Assembly (NCBI GenBank): GCA_031548325.1
Contig: JAVBRE010000088.1
Location: forward strand, 1-12,962
DNA from: FLUQ01 sp031548325
GTDB lineage: Bacteria > Desulfobacterota > Desulfovibrionia > Desulfovibrionales > Desulfovibrionaceae
Length of the DNA stretch: 12,962 nucleotides
Direction of reading: 5' to 3'
Positions 1-5,443 of this stretch are shown here, piece after piece. The notes below the pieces were generated by a model that saw nothing but the letters and a program-made list of their open reading frames with translations, was not told the origin of the DNA and ran no database searches. The position numbers were made by a program, and so were the translations under genes. How positions within the stretch are numbered: position 1 is the first letter of the stretch; each line of letters begins with the position of its first letter.

Positions 1-22
1 CCTTTTGATGTGCGCGCGTGCC

Positions 23-43
23 GGCAGGTCATTGCGACCTGCC
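23..43. repeat. 8-bp perfect inverted repeat
   Basis: GGCAGGTC (23-30) and GACCTGCC (36-43) flank a 5-nt loop, ATTGC. No T-run follows on either strand, so this is a stable hairpin rather than a classical terminator. It lies downstream of the leftward genes that end at 188, or upstream of whatever lies to the left. Its role is unknown. Confidence 0.6.
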
Positions 44-49
44 TGAGGG

Positions 50-84
50 CAATTACGCCCTTTTTTTAATAAAGGGCGTAATTG
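50..84. repeat. 14-bp perfect inverted repeat
   Basis: CAATTACGCCCTTT (50-63) is exactly complementary to AAAGGGCGTAATTG (71-84) around the loop TTTTAAT. It begins seven bases after the hairpin at 23-43. The arm carries internal T and A tracts but no T-run follows the stem on either strand. It could be a bidirectional transcription stop, a protein-binding palindrome or a remnant of a small mobile repeat; the sequence does not decide. Confidence 0.65.
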
Positions 85-111
85 GAGCTAAAATATATGC
101 GTATTTAGACC

Positions 112-148
112 AAAATGCCCAGAATTAGTCAACTTTCGGCATTTTTTT
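112..148 (+). terminator. terminator-like hairpin with T-tract
   Basis: AAAATGCC (112-119) pairs with GGCATTTT (138-145) across an 18-nt loop, and the right arm runs into seven T residues (142-148). On the plus strand this fits a rho-independent terminator for a gene left of the window. The loop is long, which lowers confidence. Read on the minus strand it would also give a hairpin after the 71-aa ORF, but with a weaker T-run. Confidence 0.4.
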
Positions 149-189
149 GAATAAATAAAATTTGCAACAAAAAAAACGGCTATTTATTC
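149..189. repeat. AT-rich 9-bp inverted repeat over the 71-aa ORF stop
   Basis: GAATAAATA (149-157) is the exact complement of TATTTATTC (181-189). The right arm overlaps the TGA stop (188-190) of the leftward 71-aa ORF. The intervening 23 nt contain an 8-A run (T-run on the minus strand). It may mark an end or insertion scar, or be chance in AT-rich sequence. Confidence 0.4.
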
Positions 190-403
190 AGTGTTTCCCA
201 AGCGGACGCAAAAGGGCCACTTCGCGCAAGTGGTTATGGCGCGGCTGAAAATCGTCTTCCAGCGGTGTTGCGCATACCAGGTTCAGAAGCTGCCGCGCGT
301 CAAATTTGTAGGTGAGTACAAGCATATGGCGTACGCGATCCTGAGGATCCTGCCATATATCTTCCAAAATGTCCGAAAGATTTCCCTGTCGTGCGGTATT
401 CAT
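188..403 (-). CDS. 71-aa protein, probable N-terminal fragment (PLD-like?)
   Basis: This leftward ORF starts at ATG 403-401, which overlaps the TGA of the 426-aa gene (400-402) as ATGA, a classic translational-coupling arrangement. The predicted 71 residues contain VLTYKFDARQLLNLV near positions 29-43 and PLEDDF near 47-52. From memory this resembles the N-terminus of phospholipase-D-like proteins that sit next to uncharacterised partners in defence-type loci, but no HKD catalytic motif is present. The ORF stops at RPLGKH, just where AT-rich, hairpin-rich non-coding sequence begins, so it may be a truncated gene. It could also be a genuine small protein. The coupling is seen directly; the family link is weak. 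Confidence 0.5.
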   Translation of the reverse strand: MNTARQGNLSDILEDIWQDPQDRVRHMLVLTYKFDARQLLNLVCATPLEDDFQPRHNHLREVALLRPLGKH

Positions 404-1680
404 GCGGTATACCCGGCGTAACGCCTCCAGAGCGCGGCGGTGGAAAAATGCCAGTTACGCCTGTAATACCAACTGATTTTAGAAACAATACTTTCTGGGG
501 ATTTTTTCAGGACGTCCATTAGAGCCGTGACCGAGGCTGGGTCTATGCGATCATGCACCACGATGGCCCCTTCGCGGATATATGGGCTGACCCTTTTACG
601 TTGTTGGTGATATTCATGATGGGTAAGCACTGCGTGCGCCAGATCATCCCATGAGGCAACCGCCGCCAGAGTGTCGGCCAGATCCCACGTAAACCGTTGT
701 GGTTCGCACAAGAGGCGGAAGGTGTCCAGAAGAGGGCGCAGGGCGGCCGTTATATTTTCCTCCACATCGGGATAATCGGGAACAATTTTGTCGTCGAAGG
801 TGCGCCGTGCATATTCCCACTCGAAAGCAAGCTGAGCCAGACCAGCCAGAGTGTCAAAAAGTCCGCATAGTTCAACGCGTGCATCGAGATCCCCGCAGCC
901 TTCATAATGCTTTATCAGAGCTGGAAAAAAGCCCGCATAGGTCTCTTCCCGCGCGGCCAGGGCGATAACGTCTTCACCGGGAGGCATGCTCCAAAGTGCT
1001 TTTCGGTCAGGGTGTTGTGTGGCATACTTATTTATAATTTCGTGCCAGCATGCTTTTTCGGCTGGCGACGAAGGTGCGCCCAGAGCGTAAGGCCGGGATT
1101 TGTCGATGAAAGATTCATCCAGGGGCGCGCCGTTCATCCAGGCATCCAGTAAATCGGCAAAGGGGGCCGAGCCGCGCGTTCCCCAGGCCAAGGCCAGCTC
1201 AAGTCCGGCCGGGGTCAATTCCCGACCTTTGGGATCAAGCAGCCCCCATATGCGCGACGGCCCGGCATAATGCCCCCAAGTGCCGTAGTTGACGCGGGCG
1301 AAAAGAGGCCCCCAGTGCTTGGCCTTGGCAAAAGAGGTGACGCTGTTGGCGTGTAGTGTTTCAAACTTGGTGATATTAAGAATGGATTGCCCCGCTTCGT
1401 CCAGATTGTAGCGGGCAATTTGAGGGTGGCTGTTCACAAGCCCCCAAAAAAGCTCTATTTCCCTGAATTTGCGCGCAAAATCCTTTTGTGTGGAGTGAAT
1501 ATCCTTCTTTCTCAGATGGTGGAATATCCAGCACAATGCCCCGTGGTAGGCGGGGCGCCGTGAAAGTATAGTAAACTGCCGAAAAAGAGTATCCCTGAGT
1601 TGCCCAGCGGGGCGCAAAAAACTCAATGGATCAAGAGAACCGCCCGTGGCATCAATTGGAATATATGGTGTAAACAACAT
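400..1680 (-). CDS. uncharacterised 426-aa protein
   Basis: This long, clearly coding leftward frame has no function I can assign. It reads as a soluble, mostly helical protein rich in Trp, Tyr and His, with no signal peptide or transmembrane segment. The N-terminal region contains SLDPLSFLRPAGQLRDTLF (residues about 15-33) and later FARVNYGTWGHYAGPSR, which look like family-conserved blocks. From memory such proteins, with a coupled PLD-like gene, occur in defence-type loci, but this is only a recollection. The ATG at 1680 has a poor ribosome-binding site. A well-placed site (AGAGAGGA) instead precedes an ATG at 1717 in another frame that meets this frame after one skipped base, so the true N-terminus may be longer. 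The downstream 71-aa ORF is ATGA-coupled. Confidence 0.75.
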   Translation of the reverse strand: MLFTPYIPIDATGGSLDPLSFLRPAGQLRDTLFRQFTILSRRPAYHGALCWIFHHLRKKDIHSTQKDFARKFREIELFWGLVNSHPQIARYNLDEAGQSILNITKFETLHANSVTSFAKAKHWGPLFARVNYGTWGHYAGPSRIWGLLDPKGRELTPAGLELALAWGTRGSAPFADLLDAWMNGAPLDESFIDKSRPYALGAPSSPAEKACWHEIINKYATQHPDRKALWSMPPGEDVIALAAREETYAGFFPALIKHYEGCGDLDARVELCGLFDTLAGLAQLAFEWEYARRTFDDKIVPDYPDVEENITAALRPLLDTFRLLCEPQRFTWDLADTLAAVASWDDLAHAVLTHHEYHQQRKRVSPYIREGAIVVHDRIDPASVTALMDVLKKSPESIVSKISWYYRRNWHFSTAALWRRYAGYTA

Positions 1681-1717
1681 TAGGTTCCGGGGCGCTTTCC
1701 TTTTTGGTTCGAGCCAT
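1652..1717 (-). other. 21-codon ORF overlapping the 426-aa gene start
   Basis: ATG at 1717-1715 is preceded by AGAGAGGA with 9-nt spacing, a good ribosome-binding site. It opens a peptide beginning MARTKKESAPEP that stops at TGA 1654-1652. Skipping one base near 1681 joins its first 12 residues to the 426-aa frame (MLFTPYIP...). It is therefore either the real N-terminus separated by a one-base insertion or sequencing error, a +1 frameshift site, or a coupled leader peptide. The joined N-terminus, basic then PEP then hydrophobic, reads naturally, so a frameshift is favoured. Confidence 0.4.
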
Positions 1718-1800
1718 GGTTGGTATTCCTCTCTTTTTCAAGCCCTACGGTCAGATCAAGTCGAAACTACCCCACTTTGTTTTCCGAGCACGCCGTCGCT

Positions 1801-2715
1801 TTATTCGAACTCCTCGGATTCCTCCGCGGAATAGAAAAGTTTCCGAACTTCGTTTCCCATTTCCCCTGCGGCGCAGTGGTGAAGCAGATATTCCTGCCCG
1901 GCCTCGCGTGAAACACGCGCCTGCTCCTCCAGGCCCTCCAACTTTTGCGCGATTCCCTGAGCCTGAAGCCGGGATTTGATATTGCCGAACAGGGTCGGGC
2001 TGCCGTGAAGCAACACGCCTTCATGCAATATTTTGCAGGCGACCATGCGTTTGAAGGTATCAAAGCGCAATTGCTCTTCAACACGTGCCATTTTCTTAAC
2101 GACGTAGTCAATCTCTTCCCGGACCGAGGGGGTCACCAGCGCCGCATACTTGTTCTGGAGGATCGTTTCATCAAGCCGTTCGACAAAACCGTCTGGAACA
2201 TCGTCCGCCACCACGACCACGAGATCGATGTCGGAGCCGTTCACCAGTTTTCCCGTGCTGCGTTCCGGTCGTGGAACTCTGTGCGCCATTTGATAGACAA
2301 CATCTCCCGCGAGGATGGCGCATAGTTTTTCTTCCGGCCAGACGTCTTTGAACCGTTCGCGAATATCCTCAATAAAGCGGCAGGCCAGCTCATACTTCTC
2401 CCGGCTGATCGCTTCGATGCGCGAAGCAATTTCCAGCCTGCGCCTCTCCAATGATTCCGGTTCACCGATCAGGCCAATGACCGAGTAGGAACAAAACTCC
2501 CTCAGGATGGAAGGAGAAAGGCGGGCATATCCCTCCACTTGCGAGTCGAGCCTCAGGTATTGCCGCCCCAGTGTTCTCATTTCCAATGCGCCTGAGGAGC
2601 GACACACTTGCCATAAGGCCAGGCCGTCACCCTTGATATGGTCTTGTATCTCGGCCCCTGTGAGGGGGCCTTTCACACGGATAAGCTCCAGGATTCTTTC
2701 TTCGAGTAGGTTCAT
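1801..2715 (-). CDS. winged-helix plus nucleotidyltransferase-fold protein
   Basis: The 304-residue protein has an N-terminal winged-helix-like segment (about residues 3-60: a LEERILELIRVKGPLTGAEI helix-turn-helix opening) and a central DNA polymerase beta-type nucleotidyltransferase domain. The metal-binding signature NGSDIDLVVVV puts Asp162 and Asp164 in the D-x-D position, and EEIDYVV (Asp203) is a plausible third carboxylate. The C-terminal 90 residues are helical and charged. Such domains transfer NMP groups to small molecules, proteins or RNA; the substrate here is unknown. The start codon overlaps the upstream nagB-like stop as ATGA (2712-2715) with only a weak ribosome-binding site, so expression is probably coupled to that gene. 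Regulatory or toxin/antitoxin-like (MNT) roles are alternatives. Confidence 0.7.
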   Translation of the reverse strand: MNLLEERILELIRVKGPLTGAEIQDHIKGDGLALWQVCRSSGALEMRTLGRQYLRLDSQVEGYARLSPSILREFCSYSVIGLIGEPESLERRRLEIASRIEAISREKYELACRFIEDIRERFKDVWPEEKLCAILAGDVVYQMAHRVPRPERSTGKLVNGSDIDLVVVVADDVPDGFVERLDETILQNKYAALVTPSVREEIDYVVKKMARVEEQLRFDTFKRMVACKILHEGVLLHGSPTLFGNIKSRLQAQGIAQKLEGLEEQARVSREAGQEYLLHHCAAGEMGNEVRKLFYSAEESEEFE

Positions 2716-3692
2716 GCCACAACTTCGCGACCGGCTTGGGGAGACAGAATTTCCACGCCCTTCTTCTCCAAGGCGGAACGGGAAGCCAGCAACTCTCGTG
2801 CGGCAATCTTGTCGATGACGTAATAGAGATTGCCGCCGTTAGCAGAGTAAATCTGGCCATAGGAAATGGGCACGTCCGGCGTCGGCTCGTCAAGCAGCGA
2901 TCGGGCAACCGATTCGACCTTGCGCTCGCCGTTGGCCAAAAGGACGACGGTCCCCGCCTGATAGACCAGTTCGGCCCCCATGCTTACGGCGTAGCAGGGG
3001 CATTCCTCTTTTGAAGCGAAGTGGCCGTCGGCCACGCTGTTGGCTACCGTGTTGTCGTCCAGTTTGACCAACATCACCTTGCTTTGCTTGAACGGAATGC
3101 CCGATTCGTGGAAAGCCACATGACCGCGACCGCCAACGCCGATTATCTGCAGGTCGATCCCTCCGGCCTGTTCGATCTTCCGCGCATATTGCTCGAGAAT
3201 TTCCTTACGAATCCAGGCCAGATAGGGCGAAGCAGGAGCGTCTTTGATGACGATCGACCTACCGCCGTCCGAGCCCTCCTCGCTCCAGTCTTCCGGATGC
3301 GCCTCAAGCTCCTTGATCAATTGCGACTGTTCGATCAGGGTTCCGTATGGAACACTGGTTTCGACAAATTTGTGATCAAGGCGGCTGAAAAACTGCTCGC
3401 TCATAAATGTACAGTAACTTTCACGGTGCAGAACACGCTGCTGCGCGTTCTCCCCCGGCAAACCGACGTATTCGTCGAGGTTGAAACTGCGGACGCGGCG
3501 GCTGTCCAACTCACCGGAGTTGGCCGCCTGAATAAGATGACGGTAAAGGCCGGTTGGTGAATTTCCGGTCGCCAACCCCAGAACCACTTCATTTTTTTGC
3601 TTGAGGGTGCTTACAATGTGTGATTTGACGATGTCCGCGGCGACTTTGCTCATATGTTCGAAATCGTCCGTTACATATACTTTAATCGACAT
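2712..3692 (-). CDS. NagB-like glucosamine-6-phosphate deaminase family protein
   Basis: NagB enzymes convert glucosamine-6-phosphate to fructose-6-phosphate and ammonia in the cytoplasm. The family signatures are present in order: LGLATGNSPTGLY (38-50, phosphate-binding loop), SFNLDEYVGLP (69-79, catalytic Asp73), GVGGRGHVAFHE (185-196, His191 and Glu196), VANSVADGHF (216-225) and NGERK (Lys258). The 326 residues exceed the roughly 266 of E. coli NagB; much of the excess is an insertion around residues 125-175. The Asp expected two residues before the catalytic His (Asp141 of E. coli NagB) is Arg189 here, so ordinary deaminase activity is uncertain. The ATG is preceded by GGAAGGA at good spacing and, just upstream, by an 8-bp hairpin. 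The gene follows the beta-helix gene by 47 nt and overlaps the nucleotidyltransferase gene. Confidence 0.8.
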   Translation of the reverse strand: MSIKVYVTDDFEHMSKVAADIVKSHIVSTLKQKNEVVLGLATGNSPTGLYRHLIQAANSGELDSRRVRSFNLDEYVGLPGENAQQRVLHRESYCTFMSEQFFSRLDHKFVETSVPYGTLIEQSQLIKELEAHPEDWSEEGSDGGRSIVIKDAPASPYLAWIRKEILEQYARKIEQAGGIDLQIIGVGGRGHVAFHESGIPFKQSKVMLVKLDDNTVANSVADGHFASKEECPCYAVSMGAELVYQAGTVVLLANGERKVESVARSLLDEPTPDVPISYGQIYSANGGNLYYVIDKIAARELLASRSALEKKGVEILSPQAGREVVA

Positions 3693-3705
3693 GATTTATC
3701 CTTCC

Positions 3706-3727
3706 AGACAGTGTGGCTGCACTGTCT
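3706..3727 (-). promoter_or_regulatory. intercistronic hairpin before the nagB-like gene
   Basis: AGACAGTG (3706-3713) and CACTGTCT (3720-3727) form a perfect 8-bp stem with a 6-nt loop in the 47-nt gap between the beta-helix and nagB-like genes. It ends directly beside the GGAAGGA ribosome-binding site (about 3698-3704) of the nagB-like gene. Possible roles are mRNA stabilisation, partial termination or a protein-binding operator. Confidence 0.45.
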
Positions 3728-3739
3728 ATGTGACGAGAT

Positions 3740-4981
3740 TCAGCTTTCTATGTCCAATTCCAACGCAGACGCTTGAGATGCCAGAAGTTGGAAGGTATTT
3801 CTAACGACTTGATCAAGCCACTGGGTTCCTTCCCTCAATATATCTTCCGGAAGACGCTGAATGGTATCAATATATCCCGCGCCTTTTTGGCGGCTCGTTT
3901 GCAGACCCGTCAAAAACAGATCTCTTTGCTGCAAGCCGGTTTGCCTGGCATCATCGTTAGCCAGAAGTTCCCGTATTCCGGCAAGGTTCTCGGCCAATTC
4001 ACGCCGCACTGATTCTTCGGAGCGCGCGTTCGGAGAGTCCGCCAGCTTGCCGCCCATTTCTTTCAGCCGTTTGCAACGCTCCTTTGTCGCCATCGCCAGC
4101 TTTTCAAGAGCTCCCTGGAAGATAAGATCGCCGAACTCCTGTTCCTTAAAAAAGATCTGGCGAACATGAACATACCATTGCTCGAGCGCCGCCAAATTGG
4201 CAAGATACATGAAGTTATTGCAAACAATACGCGTAAGGCCGAAATAAACCCTCGGCACAAACCCGGTAGTTTTTCCGGATGGGATTCTGGCGAAAATCAG
4301 CTGGTCGTCAGCAAGAGCATCCTTGCGCAGGATACTCCCCGCAGCAACCACATTGCCGAAAGCCACCCGCAACGGTCCAACCATGCCACCCTGGCCGCCG
4401 AGAAAGATTGGCGGCTGGTTCAACATCACGCCTCGTGGTACATCGCCCAACAATGAGGCCGTGGTTTTGTCGGCGTCGGGAGTAAAATTGAAGTGAATAT
4501 AGGAGCTGCCTACTTCACTATGATTTTTTCGGCTGGTCCCGCCGGACATCAGGCAGTCGCAAAAATTGATCAAACTTCCCAAGGTAACAAATGGAAAAAG
4601 GATTGTCTGCTTGAGTCCGACACAATGCGCGCCCCCCGCCTCCTCTTCAATGATGCAGGCTTCCCTGACTTGTGCCCCAAGACCAATATTCGCTTGTTGA
4701 AGAAAAACAGACTTGCTGAAGTATCCGCCTTTAAGCTCAACGCGAGGGCCAATTTGGCAGTCTTCGATGGTGGCGGGACCTTCGCGGCCTATCTGCGCGC
4801 CGGCCGAAATGACCGTTTTGTCGCCATAGATCCGGCAACCCGGGTAAATTTTGATGCCGTCGCCCGAAATGCGATTAATATCGACTTCGTCGCCAATATC
4901 AATGCTCATAGGGTTGCAAAATGTCACGCCTTTGTCGATCAGACGCATAATCTTTTCTCTTAGTGCGGGCCTTAATTCCAC
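3740..4981 (-). CDS. GlmU-like left-handed beta-helix protein
   Basis: Residues about 25-225 carry imperfect hexapeptide repeats typical of left-handed beta-helix acyl- or nucleotidyl-sugar transferases (for example IYPGCRIYG, VISAGAQIG, IEDCQIGPRVELKGG). The following block, INFCDCLMSGGTSRKNHSEVGSS in two overlapping parts (INFCDCLMSGGTSRK; RKNHSEVGSS), recalls the acetyltransferase half of GlmU. The remaining C-terminal part of nearly 190 residues is helical. There is no N-terminal pyrophosphorylase domain, although similar proteins are often labelled UDP-GlcNAc pyrophosphorylase. I chose GTG 4981-4979 (413 aa), preceded by GGAG with 8-nt spacing and giving a start right before ELRPALREK. 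TTG at 5014 (424 aa) is the alternative, with its GGAG buried in a hairpin. The nagB-like neighbour suggests amino-sugar chemistry; the exact reaction is unknown. Confidence 0.75.
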   Translation of the reverse strand: MELRPALREKIMRLIDKGVTFCNPMSIDIGDEVDINRISGDGIKIYPGCRIYGDKTVISAGAQIGREGPATIEDCQIGPRVELKGGYFSKSVFLQQANIGLGAQVREACIIEEEAGGAHCVGLKQTILFPFVTLGSLINFCDCLMSGGTSRKNHSEVGSSYIHFNFTPDADKTTASLLGDVPRGVMLNQPPIFLGGQGGMVGPLRVAFGNVVAAGSILRKDALADDQLIFARIPSGKTTGFVPRVYFGLTRIVCNNFMYLANLAALEQWYVHVRQIFFKEQEFGDLIFQGALEKLAMATKERCKRLKEMGGKLADSPNARSEESVRRELAENLAGIRELLANDDARQTGLQQRDLFLTGLQTSRQKGAGYIDTIQRLPEDILREGTQWLDQVVRNTFQLLASQASALELDIES

Positions 4982-5024
4982 ATTGATTGCTCCATGTTTC
5001 TTTCTTTCCTTCAATCCACAGTCA

Positions 5025-5065
5025 GCTCCATCCGCCGACTGGCTCCGTCTCCGGCGGATAGGAGC
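5025..5065 (-). promoter_or_regulatory. leader hairpin upstream of the beta-helix gene
   Basis: ATCCGCCG (5030-5037) pairs with CGGCGGAT (5052-5059), extended by GCTCC (5025-5029) with GGAGC (5061-5065) past a single bulged A: 13 pairs around a 14-nt loop. A second, incompatible stem is possible between GGCTCC (5041-5046) and GGAGCC (5061-5066). The minus-strand GGAG serving the alternative TTG start lies inside the long stem. This may be an attenuator or translational control element. Confidence 0.4.
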
Positions 5066-5096
5066 CGTGCGTATTGCCCCTCTCTGAAGAAAGGGG

Positions 5097-5288
5097 TTAC
5101 GAAAATGATTTTATCGACCTCACCGTCTTGTCCATCAATTCCCCCCTGGGGGATAGTTTTAGATCATAAAGGAGGTTCTGATAGATTAAGAATACATAAA
5201 AAATAATTTGTTGCAGTTCGGGTGTCAACGGGGAATAGCCCGTTTTCATAACCAATTTATCATAAAAAAATAATTTATTCTCACGCAT
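5097..5288 (-). CDS. possible small ORF, hypothetical (63 or 50 aa)
   Basis: A leftward frame opens at ATG 5288 (63 aa) or ATG 5249 (50 aa, MKTGYSPLTPELQQ...). It ends 82 nt before the TTG alternative start of the beta-helix gene. The predicted peptide is amphipathic and aromatic-rich (IIFYVFLIYQNLLYDLKL) and looks protein-like, but neither start has a convincing ribosome-binding site. A good promoter (5200-5228) lies inside it, which argues that the region is a leader. I do not recognise a family. Confidence 0.2.
   Translation of the reverse strand: MRENKLFFYDKLVMKTGYSPLTPELQQIIFYVFLIYQNLLYDLKLSPRGELMDKTVRSIKSFS
5200..5228 (-). promoter_or_regulatory. sigma70-type promoter for the leftward operon
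   Basis: On the minus strand a perfect -35 box TTGACA (5228-5223) is followed by a 17-nt spacer and a -10 box TATTTT (5205-5200, four of six matches). The predicted start is near 5193, giving a leader of about 180-210 nt before the beta-helix gene. No competing promoter of this quality is visible upstream of that operon. Confidence 0.5.
5227..5244. promoter_or_regulatory. inverted repeat abutting the -35 box
   Basis: AACGGG (5227-5232) and CCCGTT (5239-5244) form an 18-bp interrupted palindrome overlapping the last two bases of the leftward -35 box. This position is typical for a regulator binding site. The arms are short, so a chance occurrence is possible. Confidence 0.3.
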
Positions 5289-5343
5289 GGCACAGACATT
5301 CTTTCGATTTTTTATTTAGCCACCAATACAAACGAGTTAACAA

Positions 5344-5349
5344 TATAAT
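5344..5349 (+). promoter_or_regulatory. candidate -10 box for the SDR gene
   Basis: A perfect TATAAT lies 95 bp before the SDR start codon. No convincing -35 box is found 15-19 bp upstream (CACCAA at the 17-bp position), so it would need an activator or is coincidental. It is the best rightward promoter candidate in the divergent intergenic region. Confidence 0.3.
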
Positions 5350-5389
5350 TCGGGCTTCCGCGCCAAGGCGCGTCGCCATTTGGGTCGAG

Positions 5390-5415
5390 CCCTTGCAATC
5401 TGTCTCCCGCAAGGG
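5390..5415 (+). promoter_or_regulatory. hairpin in the SDR 5' leader
   Basis: CCCTTGC (5390-5396) and GCAAGGG (5409-5415) make a perfect 7-bp stem with a 12-nt loop, 16 nt before the ribosome-binding site. It is not followed by a T-run. It may affect transcript stability. Confidence 0.35.
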
Positions 5416-5443
5416 TACAAAAAAGATAAGCAAAGGAGGCCAT

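Noticed and set aside
3021..3560. 179-aa rightward frame opposite the nagB-like gene
   Set aside because: It is antisense to a gene with clear NagB motifs and has no domain of its own.
5014..5100. glmS ribozyme or other known riboswitch before the beta-helix gene
   Set aside because: Hairpins are present but I could not match the conserved core sequence of a known class.
5139..5153. Short palindrome TCCCCCCTGGGGGA in the leftward leader
   Set aside because: The arms leave almost no loop and no T-run follows; it may be a chance G/C run.
5168..5176. Strong ribosome-binding-site-like AAAGGAGGT on the plus strand
   Set aside because: No start codon or open frame follows within a usable distance.
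5393..5443. Upstream TTG start for the SDR gene
   Set aside because: ATG 5444 has a near-perfect ribosome-binding site and the Rossmann strand begins right after it.
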